Positions 6,653 to 15,341 are shown, numbered from the stretch's first letter. The stretch is DNA of 64,000 bases from DATBRV01 sp036560145 (GCA_036560145.1 DATBRV010000112.1:1-64000), one strand, 5' to 3'. Numbers and translations: made by a program. Notes: generated from the sequence alone by a model not told the origin.

Positions 6653-8118
6653 TGTGATTTCCGGGCCACCTCATAGCAAGCCTCGTCGAGCCCCGAGAGC
6701 GCCTGCTCCAGGGCGGACATGCTGCGGGGCCACTGGGTGACGATGCGGCCGCTCGGCGCGCGGTAGTAGTCCGTGCAGCCCGCCTGCCACGCTTCGATGG
6801 CTCCGATCTCCCGCTGGATCTCGGCGTTGTAGGCGGCCATCGGCTCCGGCCTGACGTCGATCCAGGCGAGCCCCTCGCGCACGATGCGCTGGATCTGCCG
6901 CAGCACGTGGTCCGCCTGGTACTCGATCATCGTGAGGATCGAATCGGCGTTGGTGTTGGGACCGTAGAGCATGAAGAGGTTCGGGAAGCCCGCCGTGGTG
7001 ACGCCCTTGTAGGCCTGGGCCCCGTCGCTCCAGGCGTCGGCGATCGTGAGCCCGCCCCGCCCGACCACGTCGATCGCCGACAGGAACTTCGTCGTCGCGA
7101 AACCGGTGGCCAGGATCAGCGTGTCGAGCCGCCGCTCGCGGCCGCCCTCGGTCACGATCCCGGTCCGGGTGATGCGCTCGATCGGGTCGGTCACCAGCTC
7201 GAGATCGGGTCGGTTGAAGGCCGGGTAGTAGTCGTTGGAGAGGAGCGGCCGCTTGCAGCCCCAGGGATGGTCCGGCAGCAGGCGCGCGCGCACGGCCGGA
7301 TCCTCGACCTGCGCCAGGTTGGCGAGGCAGGCGGCCTCCATCTCCGGGCGCACCCGGTCATAGATGCCCGGGCCGCCGAAGGACTCGAAGATCTTTCCGC
7401 GCACCGCCAGCGCGAACCCGGGGTCGCTGCGGAAGCGCTCGAGCTGCTTTTCCGTGTAGGGATCGTCCTGCTTCGGCGCCACCCAGTTCGGCGTGCGCTG
7501 GAAGAGGTGGACGCGACCGGCCTCCTTCACGATCTCCGGCACCAGCTGAACGGCGCTCGCCGCGCTGCCGATCACGCCGACGGCTTCACCCGCGAGAGCG
7601 TGATCCCAGTTCCATCTCGAGGAATGAAATTTCATGCCGGCGAAGGCGTCGAGGCCCGGGATCTGGGGAATCGCGACCTCGTTGAACATGCCGATGGCGC
7701 TGACGACGACGTCGGCGCAGGCCCTGCGCCCCGACGCCAGCTCGAGCGTCCACTCGGCCGCCGCCTCGTCCCAGCGAGCGCGCCGCACCGCGTCGCCGAA
7801 GCGGCAATGCGGGAGCACCCGGTACTTCTCGGCGCAGTGCTCGAGGTAGGCCAGGATCTCGGCCTGCGGGGCGTAGGGCCGCGACCAGTCTTTTTTGATC
7901 TCGAAGGAATACGAGTACAAGTGGGAGGGGACGTCGCAGGCGCAGCCCGGGTAGCGGTTGTAGTACCAGGTGCCGCCGACGCCGCTGGCCTTCTCGAAGA
8001 TCTCGAAGCGCTCGAAGCCCGCGCCCGCGAGGCGGATCCCCATGCACAGCCCGCCGGGCCCCGCCCCGACGATCGCGATGCGCAGCTCCGGGCGCTTCGT
8101 CTGGTGGGGGGTGGCCAT
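6640..8118 (-). CDS. Flavin-containing Baeyer-Villiger-type monooxygenase
   Basis: 492 aa. The first Rossmann motif GAGPGG binds FAD and the second (GSAASA) NADPH. The BVMO signature FxGxxxHxxxW is present as FAGMKFHSSRW near residue 160, and ATGF lies near residue 370. Such enzymes insert oxygen next to a ketone to give an ester or lactone. Start ATG 8118 is set by the FAD motif and by promoter B just upstream. The C-terminus (KSHSLF) runs into the duplicated promoter block of the next operon. A neighbouring alpha/beta hydrolase at 15342 could open the lactone product. Substrate unknown. Confidence 0.92.
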   Translation of the reverse strand: MATPHQTKRPELRIAIVGAGPGGLCMGIRLAGAGFERFEIFEKASGVGGTWYYNRYPGCACDVPSHLYSYSFEIKKDWSRPYAPQAEILAYLEHCAEKYRVLPHCRFGDAVRRARWDEAAAEWTLELASGRRACADVVVSAIGMFNEVAIPQIPGLDAFAGMKFHSSRWNWDHALAGEAVGVIGSAASAVQLVPEIVKEAGRVHLFQRTPNWVAPKQDDPYTEKQLERFRSDPGFALAVRGKIFESFGGPGIYDRVRPEMEAACLANLAQVEDPAVRARLLPDHPWGCKRPLLSNDYYPAFNRPDLELVTDPIERITRTGIVTEGGRERRLDTLILATGFATTKFLSAIDVVGRGGLTIADAWSDGAQAYKGVTTAGFPNLFMLYGPNTNADSILTMIEYQADHVLRQIQRIVREGLAWIDVRPEPMAAYNAEIQREIGAIEAWQAGCTDYYRAPSGRIVTQWPRSMSALEQALSGLDEACYEVARKSHSLF

Positions 8119-8130
8119 GCTCGCGACGCG

Positions 8131-8190
8131 ATTGTGGACCAGGCCCGGCGTCGTGTGCAACAATGTTCTCGGCAGACGAGAATGTGATTT
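8131..8190 (-). promoter_or_regulatory. Promoter B with operator, for the monooxygenase gene
   Basis: Minus-strand -35 TTGCAC (8155-8160), 18-base spacer, -10 CACAAT (8131-8136). The predicted start is about six bases before the ATG, so the transcript is close to leaderless. A perfect palindrome TTCTCG / CGAGAA with a 5-base spacer (8166-8182) lies directly upstream of the -35, followed by AATGTGATTT. These elements match promoter A in sequence, order and spacing. The region is also the upstream region of the divergent DUF35 gene at 8242, so one regulator could control three transcription units. Confidence 0.7.
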
Positions 8191-8210
8191 CGAGCGGCCC
8201 CGCCCTGAGC

Positions 8211-8240
8211 GAACGGAGAGCAGAGGAACGGAGAGCAGAG
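8211..8240 (+). repeat. 15-bp tandem duplication covering the ribosome-binding site of the DUF35 gene
   Basis: Two exact copies of GAACGGAGAGCAGAG lie end to end at 8211-8225 and 8226-8240, one base before the ATG at 8242. Each copy contains a purine-rich GGAGAG, so the duplication places two candidate Shine-Dalgarno sites in series. The proximal one is about five bases from the start. Confidence 0.7.
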
Positions 8241-8241
8241 G

Positions 8242-8658
8242 ATGAGTCGCATCCCGGTGGCGGAAGGCATCTTCACCTGGCCTGGCGACGACCCGCGGCT
8301 GATCGGGAGCCGCTGCGCCGCGTGCGGGATCGTCACCTTCCCGGCGCAGGGCTCGTGTCCCCGCTGCGCTTCGACTGGAATGGCCGAGCACCTGCTGCCT
8401 CGGCGCGGCCGGCTATGGGCCTGGACGACCCAGGCGTTCCCGCCGCCGTCGCCCCCTTATGCGGGACCCAAGGGCGACGATTTCGTGCCCTATGGAGTGG
8501 GCTACGTGGAGCTCGGGGGCGAGCTGAAGGTCGAGGCGCGCCTCACGGAAACCAAGGGACTCGAGATCGGCATGGCGATGGAGCTCGTGCTGGTGCCGTT
8601 CCGCACCGACGACCAGGGCAACGAGGTCGTCACGTTCGCCTTCCGGCCCGTGGGCTGA
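8242..8658 (+). CDS. DUF35 OB-fold protein with zinc ribbon (Ltp/thiolase partner)
   Basis: 138 aa. Rubredoxin-like zinc ribbon at about residues 24-43 (CAAC and CPRC pairs), then the OB-fold (YGVGYVELGGELKVEARL, VVTFAFRPVG). DUF35 proteins act as obligate partners of SCP-x/Ltp-type thiolases, for example the Ltp2-ChsH2 aldolase of cholesterol side-chain degradation. Its gene is followed 40 bases later by such a thiolase, which supports that role. It diverges from the monooxygenase gene. Family firm; retro-aldolase versus thiolase activity is not decidable here. Confidence 0.88.
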   Translation: MSRIPVAEGIFTWPGDDPRLIGSRCAACGIVTFPAQGSCPRCASTGMAEHLLPRRGRLWAWTTQAFPPPSPPYAGPKGDDFVPYGVGYVELGGELKVEARLTETKGLEIGMAMELVLVPFRTDDQGNEVVTFAFRPVG

Positions 8659-8698
8659 GCCGACGCCAACGCGCGAGCGCGTACAGGGAGGACAGGCA

Positions 8699-9841
8699 GT
8701 GGACGTCGCGATCGTCGGGGTGGGATTGCATCCGTTCGGCCGCTTCGCGGGCGTGACGGGGATCGAAATGGGTGCGATCGCCATCCGCCGCGCACTCGCG
8801 GATGCGGGCGTCGCGTGGCGCGACATCCAGTTCGCGTTCGCCGGGAGCTACGAGATCGACAACCCCGACGCGGTGGTGGCGCTGATGGGACTCACGGGCA
8901 TCCCGTTCACCAACGTCTACAACGGCTGCGCGACCGCGGCGAGCGCTCTCACGCTGGCTGCGAGCACGCTCCGGCTGGGGGAGCACGACATCGGGATGGC
9001 CGTCGGCATGGACAAGCACCTCCCGGGCGCGTTCAGCGCCGACCCCCGCCTGTACGCGTGCCCATCGTGGTACGGCGAGCTCGGCCAGTTCGTCACCACC
9101 AAATTTTTTGGGATGAAGATCAACAAGTACATGCACGACCACGGGATCTCGGCGAAGACCCTCGCCCGGGTCGCGGCCAAGAGCTACCGCAATGGAGCGC
9201 TCAACCCGAACGCGTTCCGGCGCAAGCCGCTCTCGGAGGAGCAGATCCTCGCGTCTCCGATGCTGAACCACCCGCTGACGCAGTACATGTTCTGCAGCCC
9301 GGACGAAGGGGCCGCGGCCGTGGTGCTCTGCCGGGCGGACCAGGCGCACCGTTACACCGACAAGCCGATCTATCTCCGCGCGAGCGCGGTGCGGACCCGG
9401 CGGCTCGGCGCGTTCGAGGTGCACAGCCCGTGGCTCCCGATCGAGGAGACGGCCGGCCCCACGGTCGACGCGTCGCGGGCGGCCTTCGAGACGGCCGGGA
9501 TCGGGCCCGAGGACGTCGACGTCATCCAGCTCCAGGACACCGACGCCGGCGCCGAGATCATCCACCTGGCCGAGAACGGCTTCTGCGCCGACGGCGACCA
9601 GGAGAAGCTGGTGGCCGACGGGGAGCTCGAGATCGGCGGCCGGCTGCCCGTGAACACCGACGGCGGGCTGCTCGCGAACGGCGAGCCGATCGGCGCCTCG
9701 GGGCTGCGCCAGGTCCACGAGGTGGTGCTTCAGCTGCGCGGCCTGGCGGGCGAGCGGCAGGTGCCCGGCAACCCGAAGGTCGGATATACACAGCTCTACG
9801 GCGCGCCCGGAGTCGCGGGCGTGTCGATCCTGTCTCTCTGA
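8699..9841 (+). CDS. SCP-x/Ltp-type thiolase-fold protein
   Basis: 380 aa, GTG start with GGGAGG upstream. The thiolase nucleophile region is NGCATAAS near residue 78. The C-terminal motif reads GGLLANGEPIGASG, i.e. Glu replaces the His of the usual GHPxGATG. This pattern fits Ltp-type (lipid-transfer) thiolase homologues that pair with DUF35 proteins and cleave side chains by thiolysis or retro-aldol chemistry, rather than canonical acetyl-CoA acetyltransferases. It forms a two-gene unit with the DUF35 gene upstream and is convergent with the enoyl-CoA hydratase gene ending at 9868. Confidence 0.87.
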   Translation: MDVAIVGVGLHPFGRFAGVTGIEMGAIAIRRALADAGVAWRDIQFAFAGSYEIDNPDAVVALMGLTGIPFTNVYNGCATAASALTLAASTLRLGEHDIGMAVGMDKHLPGAFSADPRLYACPSWYGELGQFVTTKFFGMKINKYMHDHGISAKTLARVAAKSYRNGALNPNAFRRKPLSEEQILASPMLNHPLTQYMFCSPDEGAAAVVLCRADQAHRYTDKPIYLRASAVRTRRLGAFEVHSPWLPIEETAGPTVDASRAAFETAGIGPEDVDVIQLQDTDAGAEIIHLAENGFCADGDQEKLVADGELEIGGRLPVNTDGGLLANGEPIGASGLRQVHEVVLQLRGLAGERQVPGNPKVGYTQLYGAPGVAGVSILSL

Positions 9842-9867
9842 CCACCGATCCGAAGCTGCGCGCCGCC

Positions 9868-10674
9868 CTACCGGCGCTTCCCGGTCTGAAGCGCCGTGGG
9901 GATCCAGCTCGGCTCGCGCTTCTCGGCGAACGCGCGCATGCCCTCGCGGGCCTCGGCTCCCCGGAAGAGCGACCAGTCCATGCTCATGCGGTCCACGTGT
10001 CCGTAGCGCTCGTGGAGGATGCGCTTCACGTGCAGGCGCGCCTCGGGCGCCGTGCGCAGGATGCTCTCGGCCGCGGCGACGGCCTCCTCGCGCAGTCGCT
10101 CGTGCGGGACGACCCGGGAGATGAGGCCCATGCGCAGCGCCTCCGCCGCACCCACGGTGCGGGCGGTCAGCAGCAGGTCGCGGGCGTTGGCGACACCGAT
10201 GTGGGCCGGGAGGTAGGCGGCGTAGCCGGTGTCCGCGATCCCGAGCAGCAGCTCCGGCGCGCGAAAGGTGGCGCGCTCGCTCGCCACCGCCACGTCGGAG
10301 AGCATCGCGATCAGCAGCCCCCCGCCCTGGCAGATGCCGTTCACCGCCGACACCACCGGCGCGAGGCTGTTGCGCAGCGCCTCGAACGGGAGCACTTCAG
10401 CGACGCCGAGCTGCTCGAGCACCGGGTTCGGGTCCTCGACCCGGCCGCGCAGCTCGCCGCCGGGCGCGAAGACGTCTCCCACCCCGGTGATGAGCAGCGC
10501 GGTCGGCTCGGCCATCGCGTTCACGATCTGGACGGCGCGCTTCACCCCGAAGTACATGGCGGCGGAGAGCGCGTTGCGCGAGGCCGGCCGGTCGATCGTG
10601 CACCAGGCCAGATGCCCCTCCCGCTCGAGGCGCAGGAAGGGTGTTCCCAGGTCGTAGCTGTCTTGCTCCGGCAT
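9868..10674 (-). CDS. Enoyl-CoA hydratase/isomerase family protein
   Basis: 268 aa crotonase fold: IDRPASRNALS near residue 30, oxyanion-hole segments around GGELRGR and NGICQGGGLLIAMLSD, and a C-terminal helical trimerisation part. Of the two usual catalytic glutamates, the segment RAPELLLGI carries one, near residue 145. It should act on a CoA-thioester double bond. ATG at 10674 is divergent from an acyl-CoA synthetase gene at 10730 across 55 bases, so the two are likely co-regulated. Exact reaction (hydratase, isomerase or hydrolase) is not resolved. Confidence 0.88.
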   Translation of the reverse strand: MPEQDSYDLGTPFLRLEREGHLAWCTIDRPASRNALSAAMYFGVKRAVQIVNAMAEPTALLITGVGDVFAPGGELRGRVEDPNPVLEQLGVAEVLPFEALRNSLAPVVSAVNGICQGGGLLIAMLSDVAVASERATFRAPELLLGIADTGYAAYLPAHIGVANARDLLLTARTVGAAEALRMGLISRVVPHERLREEAVAAAESILRTAPEARLHVKRILHERYGHVDRMSMDWSLFRGAEAREGMRAFAEKREPSWIPTALQTGKRR

Positions 10675-10729
10675 CGCGATCGGGATGATACTCTGGCCGA
10701 CCTGCAACCTGCTTCGACGAGGATTCCAG

Positions 10730-12331
10730 ATGCCGGCTGAGACGATCCCGTCCGCCGTGATGGCGAGCATCGCGGCGCGGCCCGAGCTCGAGGCCGTCGT
10801 CGAGCCCGGACGACGGGTGACGTACCGCGAGCTCGGCGAGATGGTGAGCGCCTCGACCCGGGCCATGATGGCCGCGGACGTAGCTCCAGGCGATCGCGTC
10901 GCGATCTGGGCGCCGAACGGCCTGGGCTGGATCGTCGCCGCTCTCGGCGCGCAATCCGCCGGCGCGGCGCTGGTGCCCGTCAACACGCGTTGGAAGGGCG
11001 AGGAGGCGGCGTACGTGCTGTCGGCTTCGAAGGCGGCGGTGCTCGTCACCACGGTCGGTTTCCTGGGCGTCGACCGGGTCGCCATGCTGCGCGCCGCCCC
11101 GACGCCGCTTCCCCACCTGCGCCGGATCGTGCTCCTCGACGGCTCGCCCGGCGACGAGGGCGCCCTGAAAGACGCCAGCGTCGAGACCTGGCAGGCGTTC
11201 GCGAAGCGGGCCTCGGAGATCACCGCCAGCGCGGCTTCGGAGCGTCAGCGGAGCGTGCGACCGACGGATACGAGCGACATCCTGTTCACGTCCGGCACGA
11301 CGGGACGCCCCAAGGGCGTGATCATGACCCACGGCCAGACGGTGCGGCAGTTCCGCGAGTGGTGTGAGTTCGCCGGTCTCCGAGCCGAAGACCGCTACCT
11401 GATCGTGAACCCGTTCTTCCACATGTTCGGGTACAAGGCGGGGTGGCTGGCGAGCTTGTTGCAGGGCGCCACGATGGTTCCGGTTGCGGTGTTCGATGTC
11501 CCCGAGGTGCTGCGGCTGGTCGAGACCGAGCGGATCACGGTGTTGCCCGGCGCTCCCACCATCTACCGGTCGATCCTCGACCACGAGGGTCGCAAGTCCT
11601 TCGATCTCCACACCTTGCGGGTGGCGGTCACCGGTGCGGCTGACATCCCCGTCGAGCTGATCCGCGAGATCCGCGCCAGGCTACCTTTTCGCTCGATCCT
11701 CGTCGGCTACGGGCTCACCGAGGCCGGGACCTGCACGGGATCCCGGCCCGATGACGACGCGGAGACGATCGCGACGACCGCGGGGCGGGCGATGGCCGAC
11801 CTCGAGATCATCATCGCCGATCGAGAAGGGAAGGAAGTCGCGCGGGGCGCGACGGGCGAGCTGCTGGTTCGCGGCTACAGCGTGATGCAGGGCTATCTCG
11901 ACGATCCCGAGGCGACTGCCGCCGCGATCGACGACCGGGGCTTCCTGCACACCGGCGATCTCGCAACGATGGACGACCGCGGCTACGTGCGGATCGTCGG
12001 GCGGCTGAAGGACATGCTCATCGTCGGCGGCTTCAACGTGTACCCGGCCGAGGTCGAGAACGTCCTGCTGTCCCACGACGCGATCGCCCAGGTCGCCGTC
12101 ATCGGTGTGCCCGACGCGCGCATGGGAGAGGTCGCCGTGGCGTACGTGGTTCCCGCCGCGGGACGCTCCCTCGATCAAGAGGCGATCATCGGCTGGGCCC
12201 GCGAGCGCCTCGCCAACTACAAGGTGCCGCGGCATCTGGTGGCCATCGCGGAGCTGCCGATCAACGCCGCCGGCAAGGTCGTGAAGAGCGATCTCCGCGC
12301 CCGTGCAGCGGCGGACCTGAAAGCGACATGA
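10730..12331 (+). CDS. Acyl-CoA synthetase (AMP-forming), FadD3-like
   Basis: 533 aa adenylate-forming ligase. AMP-binding signature TSGTTGRPKGV near residue 186, GYGLTEAGTC near 325, HTGDLATMDDRGY near 407, then the C-terminal lid with KDMLIVGGFNVYPAEVE and the catalytic Lys in INAAGKVVKS. The sequence style resembles FadD3-like ligases that activate steroid-derived acids, but the substrate cannot be proven. ATG 10730 has GAGG seven bases upstream; an upstream in-frame extension lies in the promoter region. The stop overlaps the next synthetase start (ATGA). Confidence 0.9.
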   Translation: MPAETIPSAVMASIAARPELEAVVEPGRRVTYRELGEMVSASTRAMMAADVAPGDRVAIWAPNGLGWIVAALGAQSAGAALVPVNTRWKGEEAAYVLSASKAAVLVTTVGFLGVDRVAMLRAAPTPLPHLRRIVLLDGSPGDEGALKDASVETWQAFAKRASEITASAASERQRSVRPTDTSDILFTSGTTGRPKGVIMTHGQTVRQFREWCEFAGLRAEDRYLIVNPFFHMFGYKAGWLASLLQGATMVPVAVFDVPEVLRLVETERITVLPGAPTIYRSILDHEGRKSFDLHTLRVAVTGAADIPVELIREIRARLPFRSILVGYGLTEAGTCTGSRPDDDAETIATTAGRAMADLEIIIADREGKEVARGATGELLVRGYSVMQGYLDDPEATAAAIDDRGFLHTGDLATMDDRGYVRIVGRLKDMLIVGGFNVYPAEVENVLLSHDAIAQVAVIGVPDARMGEVAVAYVVPAAGRSLDQEAIIGWARERLANYKVPRHLVAIAELPINAAGKVVKSDLRARAAADLKAT

Positions 12332-13998
12332 ACGCCGATCCGGCCCGCACGCGCGAGCGATGGATCGCGCGCCGCGTACCTCCCCAGCTCGAGCGCGCGT
12401 ACGTCGACGGCGGCTGGTGGACGGACGACACCTTCGGCGCGCTGGTGGCCCGGCAGCTCGCCGCTCACCCCGCGTCGACGATCGCCATCTGGTCCCGGTC
12501 GCGCCCCTGGCAGGGCACCTACGCCGAGATTGACGACGAAGCGCGCCGGCTCGTCAGCCTGCTCCGGGACATGGGCGTGGAGCCCGGCGATGCCGTCGCC
12601 TTCCAGCTCCCCAACTGGCGCGAAGCCGTCGCCTCGTTCGCCGCGCTGGCTCTCGGCGGGTACCAGGTGGTCCCGATCGTCCACATCTACGGCCGCAAGG
12701 AAGTCGCCTTCATCCTCGAGCAGAGCGGCGCGGTGGCGTACATCTCGCCGCTCGCTCACGGCCATGTCGACTACGGCGCGATCGTCGACACGGCTGCGCC
12801 AGCGTCCCTTCGACTCCACGTCGTCGTCGGCGACGCCGAGGTTCCGCCGAGCTCGAAGCGCCTCGCCCGCATCGGCTGGGCGTCGTGCGCCGAGCGGAAG
12901 CCGGCCAGCGACCTTCCTTCGGTGCGACCGGATGACGTCGCGGTACTCGCCTACACCTCGGGAACGACCAGCGACCCGAAGGGGGTGATCCACGATCACC
13001 GCACGCTGCTCAGCGAATTGCGTCACATGAAGGCCTGGGTCAATCCCGGCAGGCCCAACCTGATCGGCTCGCCGGTCACGCACGCGACCGGGATGCTCGG
13101 TGTGCTCGGCCCGCTGACGCTGGGCGAGAGCATCCACCTGATCGACCGCTGGGATCCGGCGCACGCGCTCGAGGTGACGCTGGAGGCGGGCATCGGCAGC
13201 GGCAGCGGCGCATCAGTTTTTCTAGCCAGCCTGCTCGATCATCCCGACTTCACGCCGCGCCACGCCGCGCTGATGGGCCGCGTCGGCCTCGGCGGCGCGC
13301 CCGTGCCCCTCGCCCTCGCCGAGCGAGCGGCCTCGCACGGCATCGCGATCATCCGCGCCTACGGGTCGACCGAGCACCCCTCGACGACCGGTAGCCAGTT
13401 CGAAGACCCCGCGGACCGCCGCCACCGGACGGACGGACGCGCGCTGCCGGGCGTCGAGCTGCGCCTCGTGGACGAGGATGGCGCCGACGTCCCGGCCGGC
13501 ACCCCCGGAGAGATCCTCTCCCGCGGCCCCGATCTCTGCCTGGGCTACACCGATCCGGCCCTCACCGCCGCCGCTTTCGACGACGAGGGCTGGTACCACT
13601 CCGGCGACATCGGCGTGCTCGACGAGCAGGAATTCCTCACCATCACCGATCGGGTCAAGGACATCATCATCCGGGGCGGCGAGAACATCTCCGCGGCAGA
13701 GGTCGAAGCAGCGCTGCACACCCTGCCCGGCGTCGCCGAGATCGCCGTGGTCGCCGCCCCCGACGAGCGCCTCGGGGAGCACGCCTGTGCGGTGATCCGG
13801 ATGCGGCCGGGCGCCGCGCCGGTCAGCCTCGGCGACGTGACGGCGCACCTCTCCAAGGCTGGCCTCGCCCGCCAGAAGTGGCCCGAGGAGCTGCGCCTGG
13901 TGGACGACTTCCCGAGGACCGCGTCCGGCAAGATCCGCAAGGTCGATCTGCGCGCGTGGCTGCGCAACCCGCAACCCGCCCAGGAGGAAGCGCCGTGA
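12328..13998 (+). CDS. Second AMP-forming acyl-CoA synthetase
   Basis: 556 aa. AMP-binding motif YTSGTTSDPKGV near residue 210, IRAYGSTEHPSTTG near 345, HSGDIGVLDEQEF near 425, IIIRGGENISAAEVE near 450 and terminal SGKIRK. It resembles cyclohexanecarboxylate/medium-chain-CoA ligases. The start overlaps the upstream synthetase stop by four bases and its own stop overlaps the next enoyl-CoA hydratase start (GTGA), so three genes are translationally coupled. Two ligases in series suggests activation of two acids, for example a side-chain acid and a ring-derived acid; this is inference. Confidence 0.9.
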   Translation: MNADPARTRERWIARRVPPQLERAYVDGGWWTDDTFGALVARQLAAHPASTIAIWSRSRPWQGTYAEIDDEARRLVSLLRDMGVEPGDAVAFQLPNWREAVASFAALALGGYQVVPIVHIYGRKEVAFILEQSGAVAYISPLAHGHVDYGAIVDTAAPASLRLHVVVGDAEVPPSSKRLARIGWASCAERKPASDLPSVRPDDVAVLAYTSGTTSDPKGVIHDHRTLLSELRHMKAWVNPGRPNLIGSPVTHATGMLGVLGPLTLGESIHLIDRWDPAHALEVTLEAGIGSGSGASVFLASLLDHPDFTPRHAALMGRVGLGGAPVPLALAERAASHGIAIIRAYGSTEHPSTTGSQFEDPADRRHRTDGRALPGVELRLVDEDGADVPAGTPGEILSRGPDLCLGYTDPALTAAAFDDEGWYHSGDIGVLDEQEFLTITDRVKDIIIRGGENISAAEVEAALHTLPGVAEIAVVAAPDERLGEHACAVIRMRPGAAPVSLGDVTAHLSKAGLARQKWPEELRLVDDFPRTASGKIRKVDLRAWLRNPQPAQEEAP

Positions 13999-14831
13999 GC
14001 TCGAACGTGGTCCTGATCGACGATCCCGCGCCCCAGGTGCGCCGCATCACGCTGAACCGCCCCGAGAAGCGCAACGCGCTGAACCACGCGCTGCGCGGGG
14101 GAATCGTGCGCGCGCTCGAGGCAGCCGACCAGGACCCGGAGGTCCGCGTGATGATCGTGCGCGGCGCGGGCTCGTGCTTCTCGTCGGGCTACGACCTCGG
14201 CGGCGGGAACGAGGGGCAGGAGTACCCGTGGTACACCGCCGGCGGCGACGGCCACTGGCCGCGCCACGTGACCCAGGGCTGGATGAGCATCTGGGACCTC
14301 GCGAAGCCCGTGATCGCGCAGGTCCACGGCTTCTGCCTCGCCGGCGGCAGCGAGCTCGCCACCTGCTGCGACCTCGTCTACATGGCCGACGACGCACAGA
14401 TGGGTTATCCGGCGGTGCGCTTCGGCGTCCCCGACAACCACTTCCACCCCTGGTTCCTCGGCATGCGCAAGGCGATGGAGATGATGCTCACCGGCGATTC
14501 CATTTCGGGCGTCGAGGCCGCGCGGCGCGGCTGGGCCAACGCGTCCTTCCCGGCCGACCAGCTCGAGGCCAAGGTGCTCGAAGTCGCCCAGCGCATCGTC
14601 GGCGTGCCGGCCGATCTGGTGCAGCTCAACAAGCGCGTGGTGCACCGGCAGATGGAGATCATGGGCCTGCACACCGGCATCCGCGCGGGCTCGGAGCTCT
14701 GCGCGCTCGGCACCCACCAGAAGAGCCTGCACGAATTCCTGGCGCGGATCCGCAAGCAGGGCCTGACGGGAGCGCTCCAGGAGCGCGACGCGCCGTTCGC
14801 GGACTACCGCACCAAGAAGCCGGGCGACTGA
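13995..14831 (+). CDS. Enoyl-CoA hydratase/isomerase family protein
   Basis: 278 aa crotonase-family protein. LNRPEKRNALNHALR near residue 20, the oxyanion-hole segment GAGSCFSSGYDLGGG near 58, HGFCLAGGSELATCCDLVYMA near 110, then an insertion rich in aromatic residues (EYPWYTAGGDGHWPRH) typical of larger-substrate members. GTG start overlaps the ligase stop and has AGGAGG upstream. It completes the ligase-ligase-hydratase unit. Likely acts on the CoA thioesters made by the two upstream ligases. Confidence 0.88.
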   Translation: MSSNVVLIDDPAPQVRRITLNRPEKRNALNHALRGGIVRALEAADQDPEVRVMIVRGAGSCFSSGYDLGGGNEGQEYPWYTAGGDGHWPRHVTQGWMSIWDLAKPVIAQVHGFCLAGGSELATCCDLVYMADDAQMGYPAVRFGVPDNHFHPWFLGMRKAMEMMLTGDSISGVEAARRGWANASFPADQLEAKVLEVAQRIVGVPADLVQLNKRVVHRQMEIMGLHTGIRAGSELCALGTHQKSLHEFLARIRKQGLTGALQERDAPFADYRTKKPGD

Positions 14832-15033
14832 ACGCAGGGCGCGGGGCGGCCTCCGCGGACCGCCGCGTTCGGCAGTCGTGACCGGATCTGTTACACACAC
14901 CTGTGAAACTGATCGCGTTCGCTCCCTCGGTCCCGAAGGAGCACGGCATGGGGACGGCTGTCGTTGCCGACTCCCGTTACGACCCGCGGGTGTGCAGATC
15001 GGTGCCGAGCACAGAGGAAGCGAAAAGACCGAT

Positions 15034-15309
15034 GTCTGGGTCGCGAACCTGCCCGGCGAGGTCGCGAGGCTCTTCCGTGCCTGCCTCTGCTCGGTCGCGC
15101 GTCGCCTGGACACGAGCCAGGGCAGAGCCCTCGAGGCGATGTTCGATCACTCGATCGCGAGCTGGTGGGTGCCCACGCCCCGCGCCCACCACGTGCTGCT
15201 CCGCTCGGCGGGCGGGAGCGACGACGGGAAGAACCTGATCACGCTTTGCGCCGCCCATCACCAGCGCTGCGTGCACGGGGGCGTGATCCGCATCTCGGGC
15301 CGTGCGGGC
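15034..15309 (+). pseudogene. Remnant of an HNH endonuclease gene
   Basis: The frame from 15034 encodes VWVANLPGEVARLFRACL, then LEAMFDHSIASWW, then HHVLLRSAGGSDDGKNLITL followed by CAAHHQRCVHGG. This is the C-terminal part of a DUF222/HNH-type endonuclease. The central segment that normally carries the first Cys pair (CxxxxC) is missing between IASWW and AHHV, and no plausible N-terminus or start exists. It occupies most of the 510-base gap between the enoyl-CoA hydratase (ends 14831) and the esterase (starts 15342). The rest of that gap (14832-15033) shows no recognisable feature. Probably a decayed mobile-type gene. Confidence 0.68.
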
Positions 15310-15341
15310 ATAACGATGAGCCGATCCGATATCGTCGACGC

